This document shows, one piece after another, positions 1 to 5,266 of a stretch of 5,266 bases of DNA. The DNA lies in assembly GCA_021154065.1 (NCBI GenBank), contig JAJKJG010000408.1, positions 1 to 5,266 of the forward strand, given 5' to 3'. The translations under genes were made by a program, and so were the position numbers. This DNA is from Methylobacterium sp. Lineage in GTDB: Bacteria; Pseudomonadota; Alphaproteobacteria; Rhizobiales; Beijerinckiaceae. The notes beneath the pieces are model-generated. The model saw only the letters and a program-made list of their open reading frames with translations, searched no databases and was not told the origin of the DNA. The first letter of the stretch is position 1. The number at the start of each line of letters is the position of its first letter.

Positions 1-1689
1 AAGCACCGAGTCCAGCAGCATGGCGGCGTCCCGGATGAGCGCCAGCTTCTCGTCCTGGTCCTGCGGCACGAAGGTCGCGAGCGTGACCGTGTGGGACGCC
101 TCGGGCAGGGCGATCCGGGCGGCGAGCGCCTTCGCGGCGTCGAGCGACGGCGCCAGGATGTCGATGGTGTTGGGGGTGCTCTGCGGATCGCGGGCGAGAT
201 CGAGGAAGGTTGCGACCGATTCGACGCGCTGGCTGCGCAGATTCATCGGGTTGGCGTCGAAGGGGAGCTTCAGCAGGAACGGCAGGCCGCCCAAAACCAC
301 GGCCGCCGTCGCGATCAGGACGAAGCGGCGGTTGTCGGCGATCCAGCGGTCGACGGCGGCGAGCGGCGCCGTTTCGACCGACTCCGGCTCGCCCGGCGGA
401 TGCAGCACCGTCAGCAAGGCGGGGAGGAGGGTCAGGCTCGCGACGTAGGCGATGATCATGCCGACCCCCGCGATCAGCCCCAGTTCCGAAACGCCGCGAA
501 ACTCCGTCGGCAGGAACGAGAAGAAGCCGGCCAGCAGCGACACGGCGGCGAGCGTCAGCGACCAGCCGACGCCCCGGCCCGCGGCGACGATCGCGTCGCG
601 CAGATGCTCCTGGTCGTAGCGCTCGGCGCGGTAGCGCACCGCGAACTGGATGCCGAAATCGACCCCGAGCCCCAGAAACAGCGCCGCGAAGGCGACCGAG
701 ATCAGGTTGAACTGGCCCACCATGAGGAGGCCGACGCCCGCCGTGACGATCAGGCCGGCGAACGCCGTCGTCAGCACCGCGAAAATCACGCGCCCGGAGC
801 GCAACGCGAGAAAGAGGATGAAGGCGATGGCGGCGATGGTCAGCGCCGCGTTGAGGGCCGCATTCTCCGCGATCGTTGCGAATTCGTCGCTTTCGACGGG
901 AGCCGGGCCTGTCAGGCGGACGCGCACGCCCCGATCCGGCGTCAGCCTGAGGTTTGCGGCGGTGTTTCGGATCAGATCGAGGGCGGCTGCGGCGGGCTCC
1001 AGGGCGTTATAGTCGAGTTTCGGCTTGATGAGGATGAAGCGCCTCAGCTCGCGCGGTTCGGACTGGCCGCCGGACAGGAGCCGCCGCCAGGACAGGCGGG
1101 CCGGCCGGCCGGCCAGAACGTCCTCGAAGATTTTCGTGAACGCCGTCATCGGAGCAGCGAGTTCGCCGAGGGTCGTCTCTCCGGCGCGCACGCCCTGCGC
1201 GCCGAGTTGGAGCGCTTGCATGACGCCGCGCAGGCTTGGATCGGCAGCGAGCGGTCCCAAAAAACCCTGCTGCCGGATGAGTTGCTCGGTGGTGCGGGTC
1301 AACTCGTCGACGGACAGGAACAAGAGGCCGTTCTTGTCGAAGAACGGACGGCTATCGGGGCGCCGCACGTTGTCCAGCACTTGGCGATGCGCGACGAGCG
1401 CGCGCGCGAGGTTGTCGGCCGACTCGTCGGCGATCTCGGGCGTCTCACCGTCGACCACGGCGACGATGAGGCCGAGGCGCTGCGGGAACGCCGCGTCATA
1501 GGCGACGAGATCGCGCCGCCAGGATACGTCTGATGAGATCAGCCGCTCGGTGTTGGTGTTGATGGCGAAGCGCGTCACCGTCACGTAGAGGCCGGCCAGC
1601 ATCATCGCGAGGGCGGTGGCGATTACCAGCCAGGGCCGGCGTGTGCAGAGCGCAACGGTGCGTTCAATCAAGGATTGGCCTGAGATCAT
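1..1689 (-). CDS. hpnN: HpnN, hopanoid-associated RND transporter (N-terminal 563 residues; 3' end off the left edge)
   Basis: This inner-membrane RND-superfamily (MmpL-like) transporter is known in Rhodopseudomonas palustris to be needed for moving hopanoids to the outer membrane. The frame is open from ATG at 1689 to base 1 without a stop. Visible architecture: a short cytoplasmic start, TM1 at about residues 20-38, then the family-like INTNTERLISSD segment (43-54). A periplasmic porter domain follows to about 275. Next come TM2-TM6 at about 282-297, 301-323, 329-349, 378-393 and 403-426, and TM7 at about 456-473, followed by the start of the second periplasmic domain with the motif DANPMNLRSQ (478-487). 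Asp344, in GLGVDFGIQF on TM4, sits where RND/MmpL pumps carry a proton-relay acidic residue. Family members are about 850-890 residues long, so roughly 300 are missing. No clear Shine-Dalgarno precedes the ATG, but this start leaves the usual short lead before TM1. The gene is divergent from ispH. Confidence 0.95.
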   Translation of the reverse strand, partial: MISGQSLIERTVALCTRRPWLVIATALAMMLAGLYVTVTRFAINTNTERLISSDVSWRRDLVAYDAAFPQRLGLIVAVVDGETPEIADESADNLARALVAHRQVLDNVRRPDSRPFFDKNGLLFLSVDELTRTTEQLIRQQGFLGPLAADPSLRGVMQALQLGAQGVRAGETTLGELAAPMTAFTKIFEDVLAGRPARLSWRRLLSGGQSEPRELRRFILIKPKLDYNALEPAAAALDLIRNTAANLRLTPDRGVRVRLTGPAPVESDEFATIAENAALNAALTIAAIAFILFLALRSGRVIFAVLTTAFAGLIVTAGVGLLMVGQFNLISVAFAALFLGLGVDFGIQFAVRYRAERYDQEHLRDAIVAAGRGVGWSLTLAAVSLLAGFFSFLPTEFRGVSELGLIAGVGMIIAYVASLTLLPALLTVLHPPGEPESVETAPLAAVDRWIADNRRFVLIATAAVVLGGLPFLLKLPFDANPMNLRSQRVESVATFLDLARDPQSTPNTIDILAPSLDAAKALAARIALPEASHTVTLATFVPQDQDEKLALIRDAAMLLDSVL

Positions 1690-1905
1690 GATTGGCGTCG
1701 CGGCGCGACGCGTTGCCGGAGAAGTAGCGACGGCGGGCGATGGGTTCAACAATGAGGCAACATTCCGGCTCGGCCCGCGTTACCGAGGACCCGCCCCGGC
1801 GCTTACCACGTTCCGAGCTGGCGCTGGACTCTGGCGCATCGCTCGACATAAGGGTGGCATGAGGAATTCTGGGTTGTTCAAGGATTAAGATCGGTTCGGC
1901 GTAGC
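1690..1905. promoter_or_regulatory. Divergent intergenic region between hpnN and ispH (presumed promoters for both)
   Basis: This 216-base gap separates the divergent starts of hpnN (minus) and ispH (plus), so both promoters are expected here. I see no convincing sigma-70 pair. Plus-strand fragments are TCGACA at 1843-1848 (5 of 6 to the -35 consensus) without a good -10 at 16-18 nt, and TAAGAT at 1886-1891 (4 of 6 to the -10 consensus) without a good -35. On the minus strand TTGAAC (complement of 1743-1748) has only a poor -10 downstream. A weak inverted repeat, CTCGG at 1769-1773 and CCGAG at 1783-1787, has a 9-nt loop. The two 90-codon frames crossing the gap (1616-1888 plus, 1664-1936 minus) resemble no protein I know. 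The promoter role is inferred from gene orientation only. Confidence 0.5.
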
Positions 1906-2868
1906 GTGAGGGGCGACGTGGTAAAGAGAAAACCAAGCGACCTGAAGATCGTCCTCGCCCAGCCGCGCGGATTTTGCGCCGGCGTGGTGCGCGCGATCGA
2001 CATCGTCGAACGGGCGCTCGCCCACTACGGCGCTCCGATCTATGTCCGTCACGAGATTGTGCACAACCGGCATGTGGTGGAGGGCCTCGAGGCCAAGGGG
2101 GCGCGCTTCGTGGAAGACCTGAGCGAAATCCCGGACGGCGCGGTCACGATCTTCAGCGCGCACGGGGTCTCCCAGGCGGTCGCCGACGAGGCGCGCCGGC
2201 GCGGCCTCCCGACGCTCGACGCCACCTGTCCGCTGGTGACCAAGGTTCACAACCAGAGCCGGCGCTACGTCGCGCAGGGACGCATTCTGGTGCTGATCGG
2301 CCATGCCGGCCACCCGGAGGTCGAGGGAACGCTCGGCCAAATCGAGGGCGAAGCCTACCTGGTTCAGAACGAAGCCGAGGTCGAGGCGTTGCCGCTCGCG
2401 GCGGACGCTCCGATCGCCTATGTGACGCAAACCACGTTGTCGGTGGACGATACCCGTTCGATCATCGCGGCGTTGCAGCGCCGCTTCGCGGACGTGGTTG
2501 GACCCGAGACGCGCGACATCTGCTACGCCACGCAGAACCGGCAAGCCGCCGTGCGGGAACTCTCCCGCGTCGCCGACGTCATCCTGGTCGTCGGTGCGCG
2601 CAACAGTTCAAACTCCAACCGGCTGCGCGAGATCGGCGAAGAGGCTGGCGTTCCGAGCTATCTGGTGGCGGACGGCAGCGAAGTCGATCCCGCTTGGGTG
2701 CAGGACGCCGCGGTCGTCGGCCTGACGGCCGGGGCGTCCGCGCCGGAGGTGCTGGTGGACGACGTCATCGCGGCGCTAGGCCGCGTCGGACCCATCCACG
2801 TGTCCGTTCTGCCCGGCCTCGAAGAAACCATCAGCTTCCGCCTTCCGGCGGAGATGGCCTCCGTGTAA
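1906..2868 (+). CDS. ispH: IspH (LytB), 4-hydroxy-3-methylbut-2-enyl diphosphate reductase
   Basis: IspH catalyses the last step of the MEP pathway: a cytoplasmic [4Fe-4S] enzyme that reduces HMBPP to IPP and DMAPP, the building blocks of squalene and hence hopanoids. The 320-residue product is full length and carries the family landmarks. These are Cys24 in RGFCAGV, His53 in HEIVHN, His86 in SAHGV, Cys108 in TCPLVTKVH, His136 and Glu138 in GHPEVEGT, Thr176/Thr177 in TQTTLS, Cys206 in [18 protein letters not shown] (233-240), and Ser278 in SAPE. Cys24, Cys108 and Cys206 are the three cluster ligands, and Glu138 matches the proton-relay glutamate (Glu126 in E. coli; early motifs are offset by 12). 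The start is GTG at 1906. An in-frame GTG at 1918, four bases after GAGGGG, is an equally good or better start and would trim four residues. It reads into hpnH after a 51-nt gap, so the two are probably co-transcribed. Confidence 0.97.
   Translation: MRGDVVKRKPSDLKIVLAQPRGFCAGVVRAIDIVERALAHYGAPIYVRHEIVHNRHVVEGLEAKGARFVEDLSEIPDGAVTIFSAHGVSQAVADEARRRGLPTLDATCPLVTKVHNQSRRYVAQGRILVLIGHAGHPEVEGTLGQIEGEAYLVQNEAEVEALPLAADAPIAYVTQTTLSVDDTRSIIAALQRRFADVVGPETRDICYATQNRQAAVRELSRVADVILVVGARNSSNSNRLREIGEEAGVPSYLVADGSEVDPAWVQDAAVVGLTAGASAPEVLVDDVIAALGRVGPIHVSVLPGLEETISFRLPAEMASV
1908..1913 (+). promoter_or_regulatory. Possible ispH ribosome binding site GAGGGG
   Basis: GAGGGG ends four bases before the in-frame GTG at 1918. 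It lies inside the reading frame if translation begins at GTG 1906. The only other SD-like string, AAGGA at 1880-1884, lies 21 bases before 1906, which is too far. This favours the 1918 start (a 316-residue IspH), though the four-base spacing is short and so the choice is not settled. Confidence 0.4.
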
Positions 2869-2906
2869 GACGCTCACAATCCTTCCATTCTTGATCCAGA
2901 ACTCCC

Positions 2907-2912
2907 AAGGAG
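2907..2912 (+). promoter_or_regulatory. Strong ribosome binding site of hpnH (AAGGAG), decides the TTG start
   Basis: AAGGAG lies seven bases before TTG at 2920, a near-ideal SD and spacing. It is in the 51-nt ispH-hpnH gap, which shows no terminator-like hairpin. It supports TTG as the true hpnH start over any downstream ATG; the first in-frame ATG is at codon 31, too close to the radical SAM cysteines. Confidence 0.85.
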
Positions 2913-2919
2913 CGGTTCA

Positions 2920-4068
2920 TTGTCCATTCCTCTTCGCCAGGTCGCGTCCATCGGCAGCTACATCGTCCGCCAGCATCTTGCCGGCCGGAAACGTTACCCG
3001 CTCGTGCTCATGCTGGAGCCCTTGTTCCGCTGCAACCTCGCCTGCGCGGGCTGCGGCAAGATTGATTACCCGGATGAGATCCTGAACAAGCGCTTAGCCG
3101 TCGAGGACGCGCTCGGGGCCGTGGACGAATGCGGCGCTCCGGTCGTCGTCATCGCGGGCGGCGAACCGCTCCTGCACAAGGACCTGCCGAAAATCGTCGA
3201 GGGCGTGATCGCGCGGCGCAAATTCGCCATCGTCTGCACCAACGCGCTCCTGCTTGAGAAGAAGATCGATCAGTACAAGCCGAATCCGTATTTCACCTGG
3301 TCGATCCATCTCGACGGCGACCGGGCGATGCACGACAAGTCGGTGTGCAAGCAGGGCGTTTACGACCGCGCGGTCGCGGCGCTCAAGCTCGCCAAGGCGA
3401 AGGGCTTCCGGGTCACGATCAATTGCACGTTCTTCAACGACGCCGATCCCGAGCGCGTCGCCGCGTTCTTCGATAGCGTCACGGAGCTTGGCGTCGACGC
3501 CATCACGGTGTCGCCCGGCTACGCCTACGAGCGCGCGCCCGACCAGCAGCACTTCCTCAACCGCACGGCCACCAAGGAGCTTTTCCGGGACGTGTTCCGG
3601 CGCGGGCGGGGCGGAAAGCGTTGGGCCTTCAATCAGTCGGGCCTGTTCCTCGACTTCCTGGCCGGGAACCAGACCTACCACTGCACGCCTTGGGGCAACC
3701 CGACCCGAACGGTGTTCGGCTGGCAGCGGCCCTGCTACCTCCTCGGCGAAGGCTACGCCAAGACCTTCAGGGAGTTGATGGAGGAGACCGACTGGGACGC
3801 CTACGGCGCCGGCAACTATGAAAAGTGCGCCGACTGCATGGTCCACTCAGGCTACGAGGCGACGGCCGTCACGGATACGGTGCGCAAGCCCTGGAAGGCG
3901 CTCGGCGTCGCGCTGCGCGGGGTGCGCACCGAGGGGCCGATGGCGCCGGACATCGCGCTCGATAAACAGCGCCCGGCCGAGTTCGTCTTCTCACGAAACG
4001 TCGCCGAAAAGCTCGTCGAAATGCGGCACGCTCAACCCGAAGCCAAGAAGCGAGCGGCAGTGTCGTAG
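2920..4068 (+). CDS. hpnH: HpnH, radical SAM adenosylhopane synthase
   Basis: HpnH adds a 5'-deoxyadenosyl radical, made from S-adenosylmethionine, to diploptene to give adenosylhopane. This is the first step to extended C35 hopanoids. The product has 382 residues, near the usual family size as I recall it. The radical SAM CxxxCxxC motif is Cys38, Cys42 and Cys45 (FRCNLACAGC), and the SAM-binding GGEP is at 80-83. Cys106 (in IVCTN) coincides in number with the Cys106 of the Zymomonas enzyme reported to quench the product radical, which also supports the TTG start. The C-terminal half (DUF3463-type, from memory) holds Cys255, Cys272, Cys303 and Cys306 in a C-x11-G-x4-C and CxxC arrangement resembling Twitch auxiliary-cluster domains. 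The gene lies 51 nt after ispH with a strong SD, so it is probably in the same operon. Its last 26 codons overlap the 3' end of hpnG on the other strand. Confidence 0.97.
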   Translation: MSIPLRQVASIGSYIVRQHLAGRKRYPLVLMLEPLFRCNLACAGCGKIDYPDEILNKRLAVEDALGAVDECGAPVVVIAGGEPLLHKDLPKIVEGVIARRKFAIVCTNALLLEKKIDQYKPNPYFTWSIHLDGDRAMHDKSVCKQGVYDRAVAALKLAKAKGFRVTINCTFFNDADPERVAAFFDSVTELGVDAITVSPGYAYERAPDQQHFLNRTATKELFRDVFRRGRGGKRWAFNQSGLFLDFLAGNQTYHCTPWGNPTRTVFGWQRPCYLLGEGYAKTFRELMEETDWDAYGAGNYEKCADCMVHSGYEATAVTDTVRKPWKALGVALRGVRTEGPMAPDIALDKQRPAEFVFSRNVAEKLVEMRHAQPEAKKRAAVS

Positions 4069-4770
4069 GGCCTCGAAGGCCATCTTGGAGTCGCGGGCGA
4101 GGCGCACCAAGCCCCCGACCTGGGCCGAACGGCGCGCGATCGCGCTCAGGACCGCGACGAGATCGATTTCGCCGTCCGGCCGCAGGGCGCGCGCCACGAA
4201 GGCCGGCAGGGCCCGGTCCGCCGGGTCGCACACCACCCGGACCGCCGTGAACGGCAGCCCATGCTCCTCCGCAAAGGCGGCGGCGACGTGCGATTCCATG
4301 TCCACCGCCGCCGCCCCGGTGGCTGCGCGCAGCGTGCTCTTCTCCAGAAGGGACAGCGCCGGCGCGTCGACCCCGGCCAATTCGGCGAGGATGACGCGCT
4401 TGGAGTGTCCGGCGAGGCGTTCGGCCAGGAGCCGCGCCATGTCGGCGTGAGCCTCCCAGCGCTGCCGCGCTCCGACGACGCCCGTGCCGATCACGACGTC
4501 GCCCGGCGCGAGCGCGGGATCGAGCCCGCCGGCGATCCCGATGCTCACCACCGCGCGGCAACCAGGCTTGATGCGAGCGCTCAGCATCGCGCGCAGCCGG
4601 TCGGGATCGCCGCCAGCCCCGATCGTGGCGACTCCGGGTCCGGCGGCGAGGCGCGCCTCGCGCGCCAAGCCCGTGACCGCCAGGACAGGCAAGGCTTCGT
4701 TCGTGATGCGCGCGCCGGACTCGGCGCGCGGGGCGGGCCGAGCCCCACGGTAGTTCCCAAGGATGATCAT
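3991..4770 (-). CDS. hpnG: HpnG, hopanoid-associated phosphorylase / nucleosidase (adenosylhopane to ribosylhopane)
   Basis: HpnG belongs to the purine nucleoside phosphorylase / MTA-SAH nucleosidase fold and removes adenine from adenosylhopane, the step after HpnH. Visible landmarks in the 259-residue frame are VTGLAREARLA (32-42, where Glu38 may match the N-terminal catalytic Glu of MTA nucleosidase) and SIGIAGGLDPALAPGDVVIG (76-95). VDMES (156-160) holds the ribose-binding glutamate, and VVCDPADRALP (179-189) holds the likely purine-contacting Asp182. The family usually begins close to VTGL, so the first 27 or so residues from ATG 4770 look like an extension; TTG at codon 27 is an alternative start. 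Neither has a good SD. It follows shc after 40 nt on the same strand, so co-transcription is likely. The last 25 codons plus stop lie within hpnH, and the final 13 or so residues after LLGFGL are probably not family core. Confidence 0.93.
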   Translation of the reverse strand: MIILGNYRGARPAPRAESGARITNEALPVLAVTGLAREARLAAGPGVATIGAGGDPDRLRAMLSARIKPGCRAVVSIGIAGGLDPALAPGDVVIGTGVVGARQRWEAHADMARLLAERLAGHSKRVILAELAGVDAPALSLLEKSTLRAATGAAAVDMESHVAAAFAEEHGLPFTAVRVVCDPADRALPAFVARALRPDGEIDLVAVLSAIARRSAQVGGLVRLARDSKMAFEALRHCRSLLGFGLSVPHFDELFGDVS

Positions 4771-4810
4771 TTCGGCTGCTTTACGCCTGGATGAGGTTTT
4801 ATGGCGGACG

Positions 4811-5266
4811 TCACATCCCGAACGCGACCGTTCGGCTGTTGCCCCGTTGGAGATTGCGGTAGCGGGCGAGCGCCCAGAGTGGGAAGAACTTCGGGTAGCC
4901 GTGATAGCGCAAGTAGAACACGCGAGGAAAGCCGGTCGCGGTAAAGCGATGTTCGGACCAGAAGCCGTCCGGCCCTTGCGTGCGCGCCAGATAGGCGACG
5001 CCGCGCGCCACCGCCGGATGGTCGACCGCGCCGGCCGCCATCAAGCCGAGCAGGGCCCACGCGGTTTGCGAGGCCGTGCTCGGCGCCGGCTCATAGCCCC
5101 GGTAGCCGAGCTTGTAGCTCTCCCCGCCTTCGCCCCAGCCGCCGTCCGCGTTCTGAATGGCCGCGAACCACTCGACCGCCCGCCGCACGGCCGGCGACGC
5201 CGGATCGACCCCGGCCGCGTTGAGCGCGCAGAGCGCCGACCACGCGCCGTAGATGTAGTTCATGCC
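4811..5266 (-). CDS. shc: Squalene-hopene cyclase, C-terminal 151 residues (5' part off the right edge)
   Basis: This is the C-terminal part of squalene-hopene cyclase (HpnF), the membrane-associated triterpene cyclase that folds squalene into hopene and hopanol. The class is about 630-680 residues, so roughly three quarters lies beyond base 5266. Fragment numbering starts at the Gly codon 5266-5264. Visible are two QW repeats, QNADGGW (38-44) and QGPDGFW (97-103), and STASQTAWALLGL (63-75). The C-terminal lid segment is TGFPRVFYLRYHGYPKFFP (111-129). Aligned by eye to Alicyclobacillus acidocaldarius cyclase, Phe601, Phe605, Leu607, Tyr609 and Tyr612 correspond to Phe113, Phe117, Leu119, Tyr121 and Tyr124, all kept; Tyr495 matches Tyr6. 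The motif usually written GTNYxYG reads GMNYIYG. The catalytic DXDD motif is outside the window. The stop TGA is at 4813-4811, 40 nt before hpnG. Confidence 0.96.
   Translation of the reverse strand, partial: GMNYIYGAWSALCALNAAGVDPASPAVRRAVEWFAAIQNADGGWGEGGESYKLGYRGYEPAPSTASQTAWALLGLMAAGAVDHPAVARGVAYLARTQGPDGFWSEHRFTATGFPRVFYLRYHGYPKFFPLWALARYRNLQRGNSRTVAFGM

Noticed and set aside
1096..1112. GGCC/CCGG-rich repeated stretch (GGCCGGCCGGCCGGCC)
   Set aside because: It encodes an in-frame Ala-Gly-Arg-Pro-Ala stretch of hpnN and is explained by GC-rich codon choice; there is no sign of a larger repeat or a site.
91..1533. A 480-codon open frame on the plus strand, antisense to hpnN
   Set aside because: It is in exact codon register opposite hpnN. 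Stops there would need TTA, CTA or TCA codons in hpnN, which are rare in a GC-rich gene, so it stays open by default. The product is a low-complexity Arg/Glu/Gly/Ala/Asp-rich string with no recognisable domain, while hpnN is clearly the coding strand.
1616..1936. Two 90-codon frames, one on each strand, crossing the hpnN-ispH gap (1616-1888 plus and 1664-1936 minus)
   Set aside because: Both overlap known gene starts out of frame, have no clear RBS or recognisable motif, and would occupy the expected promoter region.
1885..2544. A 219-codon minus-strand frame opposite ispH
   Set aside because: It is an Arg/Val/Asp-rich shadow of the strongly conserved ispH gene with no family resemblance.
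3094..3846. A 250-codon minus-strand frame opposite hpnH
   Set aside because: It is a shadow in the register opposite hpnH. hpnH has all its expected motifs and a strong RBS, and the antisense product resembles nothing known to me.
4069..4081. Hairpin GGCCT-CGA-AGGCC immediately after the hpnH stop, considered as a terminator
   Set aside because: The stem is only five base pairs with a 3-nt loop and no T-run follows. It also lies inside the hpnG coding sequence, where it reads as ordinary conserved codons.
3869..4561. A 230-codon minus-strand frame overlapping hpnG
   Set aside because: It is an Arg/Gly/Ala-rich out-of-frame reading of hpnG without domains, typical of high-GC shadow frames.

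Overview
The window holds part of a hopanoid (bacterial sterol-like lipid) biosynthesis and transport locus. Base composition is strongly GC-rich, with G or C favoured at third codon positions. The MEP-pathway enzyme IspH sits among the hopanoid genes, and the encoded proteins look alphaproteobacterial, most likely Hyphomicrobiales (Rhizobiales). The organism assignment is inference from protein character and gene content, because no rRNA or other marker gene is present.

Layout, left to right: (1) 1-1689, minus strand, the N-terminal 563 codons of hpnN, an RND-family hopanoid transporter cut by the left edge. (2) 1690-1905, a divergent intergenic region that should carry the hpnN and ispH promoters. 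(3) 1906-2868, plus strand, ispH, start GTG. (4) 2920-4068, plus strand, hpnH, the radical SAM adenosylhopane synthase, start TTG behind a strong AAGGAG. (5) 3991-4770, minus strand, hpnG, the nucleoside phosphorylase-like enzyme that removes adenine from adenosylhopane; its 3' end overlaps the 3' end of hpnH by 78 nt, tail to tail. (6) 4811-5266, minus strand, the last 151 codons of shc (hpnF), squalene-hopene cyclase, cut by the right edge.

The genes form a pathway. IspH makes IPP/DMAPP, the precursors of squalene. Squalene-hopene cyclase folds squalene into diploptene/diplopterol. HpnH adds a 5'-deoxyadenosyl group to diploptene to give adenosylhopane. HpnG releases adenine, opening the way to C35 bacteriohopanepolyols. 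HpnN moves hopanoids towards the outer membrane. Three transcription units are likely: ispH-hpnH (plus), shc-hpnG (minus) and hpnN (minus, divergent from ispH). The squalene-forming genes hpnC/D/E are not in the window and may lie beyond the right edge.

I found no mobile element, CRISPR array, tRNA, rRNA or unknown multi-gene system. The points most worth a second look are a Twitch-like cysteine pattern in the C-terminal half of HpnH, the codon-registered convergent overlap of hpnH and hpnG, and a Thr-to-Met change in the squalene-hopene cyclase motif beside the active site.
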